Position numbers and translations under genes: made by a program. The notes beneath the pieces are model-generated. The model was not told the DNA's origin. It searched no databases and saw only the letters and a program-made list of their open reading frames with translations. From contig CAKQCV010000091.1 in assembly GCA_934217675.1 (NCBI GenBank), positions 1-8,445 on the forward strand: a DNA stretch of 8,445 nucleotides. Reading direction: 5' to 3'. Shown one piece after another: positions 1 through 6,883 of this stretch. The stretch comes from an uncultured Prevotella sp. (GTDB lineage: Bacteria; Bacteroidota; Bacteroidia; Bacteroidales; Bacteroidaceae). Numbering within the stretch: the stretch's first letter is position 1; each line of letters opens with the position of its first letter.

Positions 1-23
1 ACCTAATAAGTTTCAAATAAGCT

Positions 24-1286
24 ATGGCAGCAAGAAAAAATGAAGAAGAGACCGTAAGCATGGTCGATACCTTCCGTGAGTTTAAAGAGACAAAAAATAT
101 CGACCGCACTACTCTTATGAGCGTGCTGGAGGAAAGCTTTCGTAACGTTATCGCTAAAATTTTCGGAAGCGATGAGAACTTCGATGTTATCGTAAACCCA
201 GATAAAGGTGACTTTGAGATATACCGCAACCGTACAGTAGTGGCCGACGGCGTGGAACACGACGAGAATAAGGAAATAACTCTGACTGAAGCACGCAAGA
301 TACAGCCTGACTATGAGGTTGGAGAGGATGTGAGCGAGAAGGTGGACTTCAGCAAATTCGGACGACGCGCCATTCTTAACCTTAGACAAACATTGGCTTC
401 GAAAGTGTTGGAACTTGAGCACGACAGCTTATATAACAAATATAAAGACCGCGTAGGACAGATAATCAGTGCTGAGGTATACCAGGTATGGAAACGCGAG
501 GTGCTACTCGTTGATGACGAAAACAACGAGCTGATACTACCAAAAGGAGAACAGATTCCACGCGACCAATACAGAAAGGGAGAGGCTGTAAGAGCTGTCA
601 TCCTGAGAGTTGACAACGAGAACAACAATCCAAAGATTATCCTCAGCCGAACAAGTCCAATGTTCCTACAGCGTTTACTGGAACAAGAGGTTCCTGAGAT
701 AAACGACGGACTAATCACCGTGCAACGCATAGCACGTATGCCTGGAGAAAGAGCTAAAATCGCAGTAGAGAGCTACGATGAGCGCATCGACCCTGTAGGA
801 GCTTGCGTCGGAGTAAAAGGAAGCCGTGTACATGGCATTGTTAGAGAGCTGTGCAACGAAAATATCGATGTAATAAACTACACATCAAATATAAAGTTAT
901 TCATACAGCGTGCGCTAAGCCCAGCAAAGGTGCTAAGCATTAATGTTGACGAGGAAAACCACAAGGCCGAAGTTTATCTCAAACCGGAAGAGGTATCTCT
1001 CGCTATCGGTCGCGGAGGAATGAATATCAAATTGGCAAGTATGCTCACAGAGTATACTATAGACGTGTTCCGTGAAGTACAAGACGGAGTAGAGGATGAA
1101 GACATCTACCTGGATGAGTTCTCTGACGAAATAGACCAGTGGATTATCGACGCAATCAAAGGTATCGGTCTCGACACAGCAAAGGCTGTGCTCAACGCTC
1201 CACGTGAGATGCTTGTGGAGAAAGCCGACCTTGAGGAGGAAACTGTCGACCACGTGCTCAGCGTGCTTAGAGCTGAGTTCGAATAA
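24..1286 (+). CDS. nusA: Transcription termination/antitermination factor NusA
   Basis: NusA binds RNA polymerase and nascent RNA, modulating pausing, intrinsic and Rho-dependent termination and antitermination in the cytoplasm. The 420-residue product has the usual order: an N-terminal RNAP-binding domain (about 1-140, with the conserved LMSVLEESFRNVIAK helix at 31-45), an S1 RNA-binding domain (about 143-210), a first KH domain with the GxxG loop GVKG at 263-266, a second KH domain with GRGG at 329-332, and a C-terminal helix-hairpin-helix-like segment (about 370-417, with KGIG near 379). The length is normal for Bacteroidetes, which lack the acidic-repeat tail of the E. coli protein. ATG 24 is taken as the start because residues 1-12 are a plausible polar lead; Met13 (nt 60) is an alternative. 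No Shine-Dalgarno is visible. It precedes infB, as in the widespread rimP-nusA-infB operon. Its stop codon lies inside a repeat/hairpin region. Confidence 0.97.
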   Translation: MAARKNEEETVSMVDTFREFKETKNIDRTTLMSVLEESFRNVIAKIFGSDENFDVIVNPDKGDFEIYRNRTVVADGVEHDENKEITLTEARKIQPDYEVGEDVSEKVDFSKFGRRAILNLRQTLASKVLELEHDSLYNKYKDRVGQIISAEVYQVWKREVLLVDDENNELILPKGEQIPRDQYRKGEAVRAVILRVDNENNNPKIILSRTSPMFLQRLLEQEVPEINDGLITVQRIARMPGERAKIAVESYDERIDPVGACVGVKGSRVHGIVRELCNENIDVINYTSNIKLFIQRALSPAKVLSINVDEENHKAEVYLKPEEVSLAIGRGGMNIKLASMLTEYTIDVFREVQDGVEDEDIYLDEFSDEIDQWIIDAIKGIGLDTAKAVLNAPREMLVEKADLEEETVDHVLSVLRAEFE

Positions 1287-1382
1287 AGCATATTTGCTGA
1301 GTTCGAACATGACGGTAAGGGGCATCGTTCGAACAGAAAACAACATATAGGTTCGGACATGCCTTAAAAGCAACGTTCGAGA
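1272..1382 (+). repeat. Array of five GTTCGA(AC) units, 24-26 bp apart, in the nusA-infB gap
   Basis: GTTCGA-like units begin at 1277, 1301, 1327, 1351 (GTTCGGAC) and 1375, giving spacings of 24, 26, 24 and 24 bp. Those at 1301-1308 and 1327-1334 are the perfect palindrome GTTCGAAC. The 12-mer GCTGAGTTCGAA occurs at 1272-1283 (end of nusA) and again at 1296-1307. Three hairpins are possible by eye. A pairs TTCGAA 1278-1283 with 1302-1307, with an inner AGCA/TGCT stem (1287-1290 with 1295-1298). B pairs 1301-1311 with 1323-1334, with one bulged C at 1326. C pairs 1321-1334 with 1351-1363, with one bulge and one G-U. A and C can coexist, but B excludes both. No U-tract follows, so these are not ordinary terminators. 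The repeats and pairing are seen; any regulatory role is inferred. Confidence 0.75.
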
Positions 1383-1417
1383 ATAGTAACAGTATAGAAG
1401 AAGGGTAAATATAAAGT

Positions 1418-4303
1418 ATGAGCATCAGATTAAACAAAGCAATTAGTGAATTAAACATCGGACTTCAAACGGCAGTTGATTTCCTGAAAAAAAGAAGTGA
1501 CTTGGGAGAGGCTCCTGAAGGACCTAACTCCAAGCTTACCGATGGACAGTATAATGCCCTCGTGGAAGCTTACAAATCAGACAAAGAAGAACGCTCTCAG
1601 GCTGAAAAGCTACTACAAAAGCGTCCTAAAGACAAAAAAAGATCTGACAAAAAGGCTGACAGGAACGGTGAACCTCGACAACAGCAAAAATACACACCTT
1701 TAGGAAAAATAGACTTAGACAGTTTGGGAAAGAAGTCATCAGCAAAATCTGCTGCTTCTGCTTCAAAAACCGACAACAATGCAAAGGCTTCTGCCGTAAG
1801 CCCGCAAAAAGAAGATAATAACAAAAAACAAAACTTTGAGAATAAGGCTGCAGCTATGCCTAAGCAGCAACCTAAGGAAAACGCAAACATGGCAAAAGAG
1901 CAGCCCGCACAGAAAAAAGAGAATGAGCATAAAACTCAGACTCAGCAGAACAACACTGTAAACAAAGTTGAAAAGACACAAGTTCAGATGGCTAAGCAAA
2001 AAAATGAAGAGAAAAAAAGCTCCGAAAATAATGCTGCACCTGCAGCACAGGCTTCAGCAACATCTGCTCAAGAATCTAAGGTATTTACACTGAGAAGCGA
2101 GAAGAAACTCACACCAAAAGTGAACGTTCTCGGAAAAATTGACCTTGACGCACTGAACCAAAGTACGCGACCAAAGAAAAAGACCAAGGAGGAACGCAGA
2201 AAGGAACGTGAAGAAAAGGCTCACAACAATAACGGCAATGGCAACGGTGAGCGCAAAAAGAGACAGCGCATAACAAAAGAAAAAGTTGACATTGCTGCTG
2301 CTGCCAAGCAAAATAACGGTCAGCAAGGCGGACAGAAGAACAATGGCAGCAACAACAAGAAAAAGAATCGCAAACGTGGCGGACAGAAGCCTGCCGAAGT
2401 TAACGATGAGGATGTTGCACGCCAGGTAAAAGAAACCTTAGCACGACTCACAAGCAAAGGACAGAACAAGAAAGGTGCTAAATACCGCAAAGAAAAGCGT
2501 GATGCCGCTCAGGAACACTTGAAAGAACAGCGTGCTGAGGAGAAAGCAGAAAGCAAGATTCTGAAATTGACAGAGTTCGTTACCGTAAGCGAACTTGCCA
2601 ACATGATGAATGTTTCTGTAAATCAGGTTATCGGAACTTGTATGAGCGTTGGTATCATGGTTTCTATCAACCAGCGTCTGGATGCTGAAACCATTAACTT
2701 GGTTGCAGAAGAATTCGGATTCAAAACAGAATATGTCAGTGCAGAAGTTTCCGAGGCTATCAACGAAGAGCCTGACGATGAAAATGATCTCGTGCCACGT
2801 GCTCCTATCGTTACAGTAATGGGACACGTTGACCACGGTAAGACTTCCCTACTCGACCACATTCGCAACACCAACGTTATCGCCGGTGAGGCAGGTGGTA
2901 TTACACAGCATATCGGAGCTTACAACGTTACCCTACAGAACGGAAGACACATAACATTCCTTGACACTCCTGGACATGAGGCATTTACAGCCATGCGTGC
3001 TCGTGGTGCTCAAGTTACAGATATCGCTATCATCATTATCGCTGCAGACGACAGTGTGATGCCTACTACCCGTGAAGCTATTGCTCATGCTCAAGCTGCT
3101 AACGTTCCTATGGTGTTTGCCATAAACAAGATTGACAAGCCGGGAGCCAACCCAGACAAGATTCGCGAGGATTTGGCTAATATGAACCTTCTTGTTGAAG
3201 AGTGGGGAGGAAAATATCAGTGCCAGGAGATTAGTGCCAAGAAAGGTATCGGTGTGGACGACTTGCTCGAAAAAGTTTTACTTGAGGCAGACATGCTTGA
3301 ACTGAAGGCTAATCCTAACAGAAAAGCTACAGGTAGCGTCATTGAATCGTCGCTCGACAAGGGACGTGGATATGTTTCTACTGTTCTCGTCAGCAACGGT
3401 ACATTGCATGTTGGCGACAATCTTATTGCAGGAACAAGCTATGGACGTATCAAAGCAATGTTCAACGAGCGTAACCAACGCATCACTGAGGCAAAACCTT
3501 CTGAGCCAGCAACAATACTCGGTTTGAACGGAGCGCCTACTGCCGGTGATGCTTTCCATGTGCTTGAATCAGAGCAAGAGGCACGCGATATTGCCAACAA
3601 GCGTTTGCAACTGCAACGCGAACAGGGCTTGAGAACCCAGAAGCGTTTGACACTTAGCGATATCAGCCATCGTATTGCTCTTGGTTCTTTCAAGGAGCTT
3701 AATATCATAGTGAAGGGTGATACCGACGGTAGTATTGAGGCTCTGAGCGATTCATTCATAAAACTTTCTACTGAGAAGATCAAGGTAAACGTAATATACA
3801 AGGCTGTAGGTCAGATTTCAGAAAGTGATGTAACTCTTGCTGATGCTTCTGATGCTCTTATCGTTGGATTCCAAGTTCGCCCTTCAACAGCGGCACGCAA
3901 ACTTGCCGACCAGGAGGGTGTGGAGATAAACACCTACTCTATCATTTACGATGCCATAGAAGATGTAAAGTCGGCTATGGAAGGTATGCTCGACAAGGTT
4001 GTCAAGGAAGTTGTTACCGGACAGGTTGAAGTGCGCGAGGTATACAAGATTTCCAAGGTTGGAACTGTTGCCGGAGCTTTCGTTACGGAAGGAAAAGTTC
4101 ACAGGTCCGACAAAGCGCGTTTGGTGCGCGACGGTATTGTCGTCCATACTGGTGAGATCAACGCCCTAAAACGTTTCAAGGATGATGTAAAAGAAGTTGG
4201 CATGAACTTCGAATGTGGTATCTCTCTCGTTAACTTCAATGATATTCAAGTTGGCGATGTTATAGAAACATTCACTGAAATTGAGGTAAAACAAAAGCTG
4301 TAA
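1418..4303 (+). CDS. infB: Translation initiation factor IF-2
   Basis: IF2 is the GTPase that places fMet-tRNA on the 30S subunit and promotes 50S joining. The 961-residue product has an N-terminal IF2_N helical domain (about 4-55), a long low-complexity linker rich in Lys, Gln, Asn and Ala (about 56-375), a second IF2_N domain (about 380-435), then the GTPase core. The G1 loop GHVDHGKT is at 469-476, DTPGH at 516-520, NKID at 570-573 and SAKK from 606. The EF-Tu-like barrel, domain 3 and the C-terminal fMet-tRNA-binding barrel follow and run to the end intact. The catalytic His of DTPGH is present. The linker carries the motif LGKIDLD twice, at 95-101 and 238-244. The length is typical of Bacteroidetes IF2. 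ATG 1418 is supported because IF2_N begins at once; a weak purine stretch (AAGGG, 1401-1405) sits about 12 nt upstream. It is probably cotranscribed with nusA and ends at the hairpin at 4334. Confidence 0.98.
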   Translation: MSIRLNKAISELNIGLQTAVDFLKKRSDLGEAPEGPNSKLTDGQYNALVEAYKSDKEERSQAEKLLQKRPKDKKRSDKKADRNGEPRQQQKYTPLGKIDLDSLGKKSSAKSAASASKTDNNAKASAVSPQKEDNNKKQNFENKAAAMPKQQPKENANMAKEQPAQKKENEHKTQTQQNNTVNKVEKTQVQMAKQKNEEKKSSENNAAPAAQASATSAQESKVFTLRSEKKLTPKVNVLGKIDLDALNQSTRPKKKTKEERRKEREEKAHNNNGNGNGERKKRQRITKEKVDIAAAAKQNNGQQGGQKNNGSNNKKKNRKRGGQKPAEVNDEDVARQVKETLARLTSKGQNKKGAKYRKEKRDAAQEHLKEQRAEEKAESKILKLTEFVTVSELANMMNVSVNQVIGTCMSVGIMVSINQRLDAETINLVAEEFGFKTEYVSAEVSEAINEEPDDENDLVPRAPIVTVMGHVDHGKTSLLDHIRNTNVIAGEAGGITQHIGAYNVTLQNGRHITFLDTPGHEAFTAMRARGAQVTDIAIIIIAADDSVMPTTREAIAHAQAANVPMVFAINKIDKPGANPDKIREDLANMNLLVEEWGGKYQCQEISAKKGIGVDDLLEKVLLEADMLELKANPNRKATGSVIESSLDKGRGYVSTVLVSNGTLHVGDNLIAGTSYGRIKAMFNERNQRITEAKPSEPATILGLNGAPTAGDAFHVLESEQEARDIANKRLQLQREQGLRTQKRLTLSDISHRIALGSFKELNIIVKGDTDGSIEALSDSFIKLSTEKIKVNVIYKAVGQISESDVTLADASDALIVGFQVRPSTAARKLADQEGVEINTYSIIYDAIEDVKSAMEGMLDKVVKEVVTGQVEVREVYKISKVGTVAGAFVTEGKVHRSDKARLVRDGIVVHTGEINALKRFKDDVKEVGMNFECGISLVNFNDIQVGDVIETFTEIEVKQKL

Positions 4304-4333
4304 GTTTAGAATTTATTTTCTAAAAATATATAG

Positions 4334-4387
4334 ATATAATAAAGTGCCTTCGAAAGTTTATATACTTTTGAAGGCACTTTATTATAT
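4334..4387. terminator. Strong hairpin terminator after infB, probably bidirectional
   Basis: The left arm 4336-4351 and right arm 4370-4385 are perfectly complementary over 16 bp (core AAAGTGCCTTC/GAAGGCACTTT). Pairing continues outward by two A-T pairs and inward by six more pairs including one G-U, leaving a loop of about 6 nt (4358-4363). The outer stem is A/T-rich on both sides, so the transcript of either strand gets a U-rich 3' side; on the + strand this continues as a T-rich stretch to about 4412. It lies about 30 bp after the infB stop, where an operon end is expected. Confidence 0.9.
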
Positions 4388-4409
4388 TCAATAGTTTTTA
4401 TTATTTTAT

Positions 4410-4440
4410 TTTGTGAAATAAATTAAATTTTGTATTTTTG
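4410..4440 (+). promoter_or_regulatory. Bacteroidetes-type promoter for the TPR regulator gene
   Basis: TTTG at 4410-4413 and TATTTTTG at 4433-4440 are separated by 19 bp, matching the known Bacteroidetes primary sigma-factor consensus (TTTG, 19-21 bp, TAnnTTTG). Transcription would start a few bases after 4440, giving a 5' leader of roughly 20-25 nt to ATG 4471. A TTG that could extend the reading frame upstream (4438) is part of the -7 box and cannot be the start if this promoter is used. Confidence 0.75.
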
Positions 4441-4470
4441 CCGAAATCTAATTTATTATATACCATAAAG

Positions 4471-6243
4471 ATGTTGCCCTATTATATATATTTTAGAAGT
4501 AAATATATACTTCTTCTCATAGCGTTTGCTGTAATAATAGTATCTATATGTATAATTTATACTTATACAAAGACGCCAACATATTCCGATGAATTAATTG
4601 CAATAGACTCATTGTGTAATGACACCCCAACCACTGCTAAAAAACAAATAACGAAGTATAAACATACTCACAAGAATAGATTGAATACAGATGAGATATG
4701 GTATCTACGCTTTTTGAAATTCAAATTAAACGTGAAACAACTTAAAAACATTAATAATGATAATGAAGCAAGGACTTTATTGAACCATTTTGAATCTGAA
4801 GCCGACGAGAATGTCTTAAAACAATTATATTATTATGTTGGTACCCTATATCAGTTGCTTGGCGATGCCCCTAAAGCAATGGATTACTGCCACAAAGGAT
4901 TGTCTTTGATTCCAGAAACAACTGAAACAGAACAGCTTCGTGGCTTATATTATTATCTACTAAGCTATGTAATGACATATCAACATCTTGATAAAGAAGC
5001 ACTTAATATACAATCAAAATCTCTTGACATATATAAAAGGCACAAGAATTACAGAAGAATGATATATAGTTACATATCTATTTCGTGGTCATTAAAAAAT
5101 TTAGATAGTTTAGAACAGTCTATTCAAAGTTTGAAATTCGCAAAGACACTGGCATACAAACATGATTTAGAAGAACTTGTACCAACCTTGAATTGCCAAA
5201 TAGCAGAAAGATACTACGAATTACAGAAATATAGATTAGCAGAAAAATATATAAATATAGCATTACCTAAAATACCTGATGTAGACAAAAGTTCAGCATT
5301 AAACATAGCTGCTGATATATATGCAGCATTGGGAAATACGGAAAAAACAAAGAAATTTTACTATGATATTTTGAAATATGACAATATCTACAGTAAGCAA
5401 AATGCATATAAATTTCTGACTATATATTATAAAAATAATGATGATATAGCAAAAGCCTATGAATATAGCTTGAAATACTGTGCTACAACAGATACAATCG
5501 TCCAACTTACAGCTTCAGAATATTCGGCACAAGCTAATGCAACGTTTAATTATAAGTATATAGAAAAAGATAGAAATTATTTACAACAGAGTATAAGAAA
5601 GAGAGATACTACTATGGGTATTACAATACTTGTTACTGTTATAATACTATGCATAATCATCGTATATTGGTATAGGAACAAAAAACGTCAAAAGATACTT
5701 TGCGCAATGCTTGAAGAAATACAACACAAAAGCGAGGATACCATTGAAAAACAAAAAAAAGAACTATATGAGATTAGAAAAAAATTAAATCATAAGGAGA
5801 ATGAGACGCATGAGATTCTTAAAAGATATGAGCAAAAAGAAAAACAACTTGAAAAGTTACTTGACAGAAATGAGCTATTGAAGAAAGTTTCTTTATCTGC
5901 TGAAAGTTTTTTTTATGAAACCCCAATATATAGGGAGTTAAAAAATGCATGCCGTGAACCTGAAACTGTAACAGCAGATACGGTAGATTGGAAATTGTTG
6001 GAAGATACGCTTTTTGATATTTTTCCAACCTTCCATGAAGGCATGATGAAATTTAAGCGAATGAAAGAACAGGCTTTTCATGTTTGTTTATTGGTAAAGG
6101 CTGGTTTCAATGTTCAAGAAATAAGCTACTTAACAATAAAAACAAATGAAGCGATAAATTCAACTCGTCGCCGGCTATATGAAACGAATTTTGGCAAGAA
6201 AGGTAAACCAAGTGAATGGGATGAGATAATAAGGTCTTTATAA
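4471..6243 (+). CDS. Membrane-spanning TPR protein with coiled coil and C-terminal HTH-like region (putative one-component regulator)
   Basis: A 590-residue protein. An N-terminal hydrophobic segment (about 12-31) follows positive residues (R9, K11). Next is a helical domain of about 310 residues with TPR-like pairs such as the GDAPKAMDYCHKGLSLIP stretch (131-148), the EALNIQSKSLDIYKRHKNY stretch (176-194) and YRLAEKYINIALPKIP (254-269). A second transmembrane helix (about 383-401) is followed by basic residues RNKKRQK, then a charged coiled coil (about 410-475) and a C-terminal helical segment (about 533-590, with AGFNVQEISYLTIKTNEAINSTRRRL-type helix-turn-helix spacing and a terminal FGKKGKPSEWDEIIRSL-like tail). 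Predicted topology puts the TPR domain in the periplasm and the coiled coil and HTH in the cytoplasm. Many Bacteroidetes proteins have this TPR-TM-coiled coil-HTH layout and are annotated as transcriptional regulators. The signal sensed is unknown. The gene is markedly more A/T-rich than nusA/infB, suggesting accessory status. ATG 4471 is chosen because the longer TTG start lies in the promoter. Confidence 0.88.
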   Translation: MLPYYIYFRSKYILLLIAFAVIIVSICIIYTYTKTPTYSDELIAIDSLCNDTPTTAKKQITKYKHTHKNRLNTDEIWYLRFLKFKLNVKQLKNINNDNEARTLLNHFESEADENVLKQLYYYVGTLYQLLGDAPKAMDYCHKGLSLIPETTETEQLRGLYYYLLSYVMTYQHLDKEALNIQSKSLDIYKRHKNYRRMIYSYISISWSLKNLDSLEQSIQSLKFAKTLAYKHDLEELVPTLNCQIAERYYELQKYRLAEKYINIALPKIPDVDKSSALNIAADIYAALGNTEKTKKFYYDILKYDNIYSKQNAYKFLTIYYKNNDDIAKAYEYSLKYCATTDTIVQLTASEYSAQANATFNYKYIEKDRNYLQQSIRKRDTTMGITILVTVIILCIIIVYWYRNKKRQKILCAMLEEIQHKSEDTIEKQKKELYEIRKKLNHKENETHEILKRYEQKEKQLEKLLDRNELLKKVSLSAESFFYETPIYRELKNACREPETVTADTVDWKLLEDTLFDIFPTFHEGMMKFKRMKEQAFHVCLLVKAGFNVQEISYLTIKTNEAINSTRRRLYETNFGKKGKPSEWDEIIRSL

Positions 6244-6263
6244 AATATTGCATCGAAGTATAT

Positions 6264-6350
6264 AGATGTTCAAGAAACGTTCAATTTTTGTACTTTTCCC
6301 TTGAATTATTGGCAAAAATGAAAATGAACGTTTTTTGAACGTCTTTTTTT
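6264..6350. promoter_or_regulatory. 20-bp inverted repeat with paired GTTCA/TGAAC half-sites, followed by a T-tract
   Basis: Arms 6264-6283 and 6325-6344 pair over 20 positions, with only two G-U wobbles in RNA (6267/6341 and 6274/6334). The loop is 41 nt (6284-6324). Each arm is itself a direct repeat: GTTCA at 6268 and 6279, and TGAAC at 6325 and 6336, each pair 11 bp apart (about one helical turn). T residues fill 6344-6350. The element begins 21 bp after the regulator's stop and abuts the promoter of the next gene. As RNA it could terminate the regulator transcript; a smaller alternative hairpin, ACGTT/AACGT (6328-6342), sits just before the T-tract. As DNA the helically phased half-sites look like a multi-site operator. 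The structure is seen; which role applies is not decided. Confidence 0.75.
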
Positions 6351-6381
6351 CTTGTTTTTTTGTGGACCAACCGTAATTTTG
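6351..6381 (+). promoter_or_regulatory. Bacteroidetes-type promoter for the small secreted protein gene
   Basis: TAATTTTG at 6374-6381 is a full match to the TAnnTTTG -7 box. CTTG at 6351-6354, 19 bp upstream, matches three of four bases of the TTTG -33 box. Predicted transcription start is roughly 6386-6390, leaving a short leader to ATG 6402. The inverted repeat at 6264-6344 ends just upstream, well placed for a transcription activator. A TTG at 6360 that could extend the next gene's frame lies inside the promoter spacer. Confidence 0.65.
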
Positions 6382-6401
6382 TGCCAAATAAATTTTTACG
6401 T

Positions 6402-6749
6402 ATGAAAACATTTAAAATAATACTTTTATCAGCACTGATTGTCTTAACTGCGAATGCAAAAGATAAAGTTGTGTTACATCCTTTAGGATCACTGGGGACT
6501 ATTCACCCTCATGTTATTCCAACAGTAACATCAGATAATAATGATGTAAACATCAGTTGTGATTCAACATTGTATGATGTAGAAGTCGTTATCCGTGATC
6601 AGTACGGCAATATTATGCATCGGTCTACCCAAACAATCGACCCGACAGGAACTGTATTTTCTATTCCAGATTATGGAAGTGATAGTGAGAAGACGACCAT
6701 TGATTTGTACTATGACAGACAACATCTGTGTGGGTATTTTGAAAATTAA
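6402..6749 (+). CDS. Small secreted beta-rich protein, DUF3244-like
   Basis: A 115-residue protein beginning with a classical signal peptide: basic MKTFK, a hydrophobic core (residues 6-16) and a probable signal peptidase I site after ANA (17-19). The mature part of about 96 residues alternates hydrophobic and polar residues as in a small beta sandwich: VNISCDSTLYDVEVVI (49-64), a turn DQYGNIMHRST (66-76), and a closing strand with LCGYFEN at the end. The DQYGN turn and terminal G-Y-F strand resemble the DUF3244 family of small Bacteroidales exported, Ig-like-fold proteins; this assignment is from memory of the pattern. Two cysteines in the mature chain (C53, C110) could form a disulfide. It has its own promoter next to the membrane regulator and is a likely target of it. 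Function unknown. ATG 6402 is chosen over an upstream TTG because it starts the signal peptide and avoids the promoter. Confidence 0.83.
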   Translation: MKTFKIILLSALIVLTANAKDKVVLHPLGSLGTIHPHVIPTVTSDNNDVNISCDSTLYDVEVVIRDQYGNIMHRSTQTIDPTGTVFSIPDYGSDSEKTTIDLYYDRQHLCGYFEN

Positions 6750-6800
6750 ATTATATCTTAACAAAAATCAAAAGAAAATCATGAAAAGATTGATAGTTCA

Positions 6801-6832
6801 TTGATTAACAAATCAATAAAACTGTACATTTT
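6801..6832 (+). promoter_or_regulatory. Candidate weak promoter for the lipoprotein gene
   Basis: TACATTTT at 6825-6832 matches seven of eight positions of TAnnTTTG, and TTGA at 6801-6804 lies 20 bp upstream as a partial -33 element. A small inverted repeat, ATTGATT/AATCAAT (6800-6806 with 6811-6817, 4-nt loop), overlaps the upstream element and could be a protein site; it has no T-tract. The alternative is cotranscription with the preceding gene: the gap from 6750 to 6883 shows no clear terminator. Confidence 0.35.
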
Positions 6833-6883
6833 ATGCATACTTAAAATTTATCTAATTTACTAATTAAACAACAAATAACGATT

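Noticed and set aside
1..23. Possible end of rimP upstream of nusA
   Set aside because: Stops occur in all three forward frames within the first 40 bases and rimP is the usual neighbour, but too little sequence is present to identify any residue of RimP.
1289..1296. CATATTTG as a -7 box for an infB-specific promoter
   Set aside because: Only seven of eight positions match and no TTTG-like element lies 19-21 bp upstream; it also falls in the stem-loop of hairpin A.
1287..1417. CRISPR-like or mobile-element interpretation of the GTTCGAAC array
   Set aside because: Units share only 6-8 bp cores, spacers are 16-18 bp, and there are no cas genes, transposase or flanking target duplications.
3..1458. 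Minus-strand open frames opposite nusA and the nusA-infB gap
   Set aside because: They mirror the strongly conserved nusA/infB coding frames, show no recognisable domains, and have no promoter or start context of their own.
1600..2560. Low-complexity infB linker as a repeat array or foreign insertion
   Set aside because: Long Lys/Gln/Asn/Ala-rich linkers are normal in Bacteroidetes IF2, and the frame is intact on both sides.
4438..4470. Longer N-terminus of the TPR regulator beginning at TTG 4438
   Set aside because: The TTG is part of the -7 promoter box, so it would not be transcribed; the extra residues add no domain feature.
6360..6401. Longer N-terminus of the secreted protein beginning at TTG 6360
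   Set aside because: It lies between the -33 and -7 elements and would bury the signal peptide behind 14 unrelated residues.
6595..6804. Overlapping 69-codon frame across the end of the DUF3244-like gene
   Set aside because: It is an out-of-frame shadow of the secreted-protein gene running into the intergenic region, with no domain or start context.
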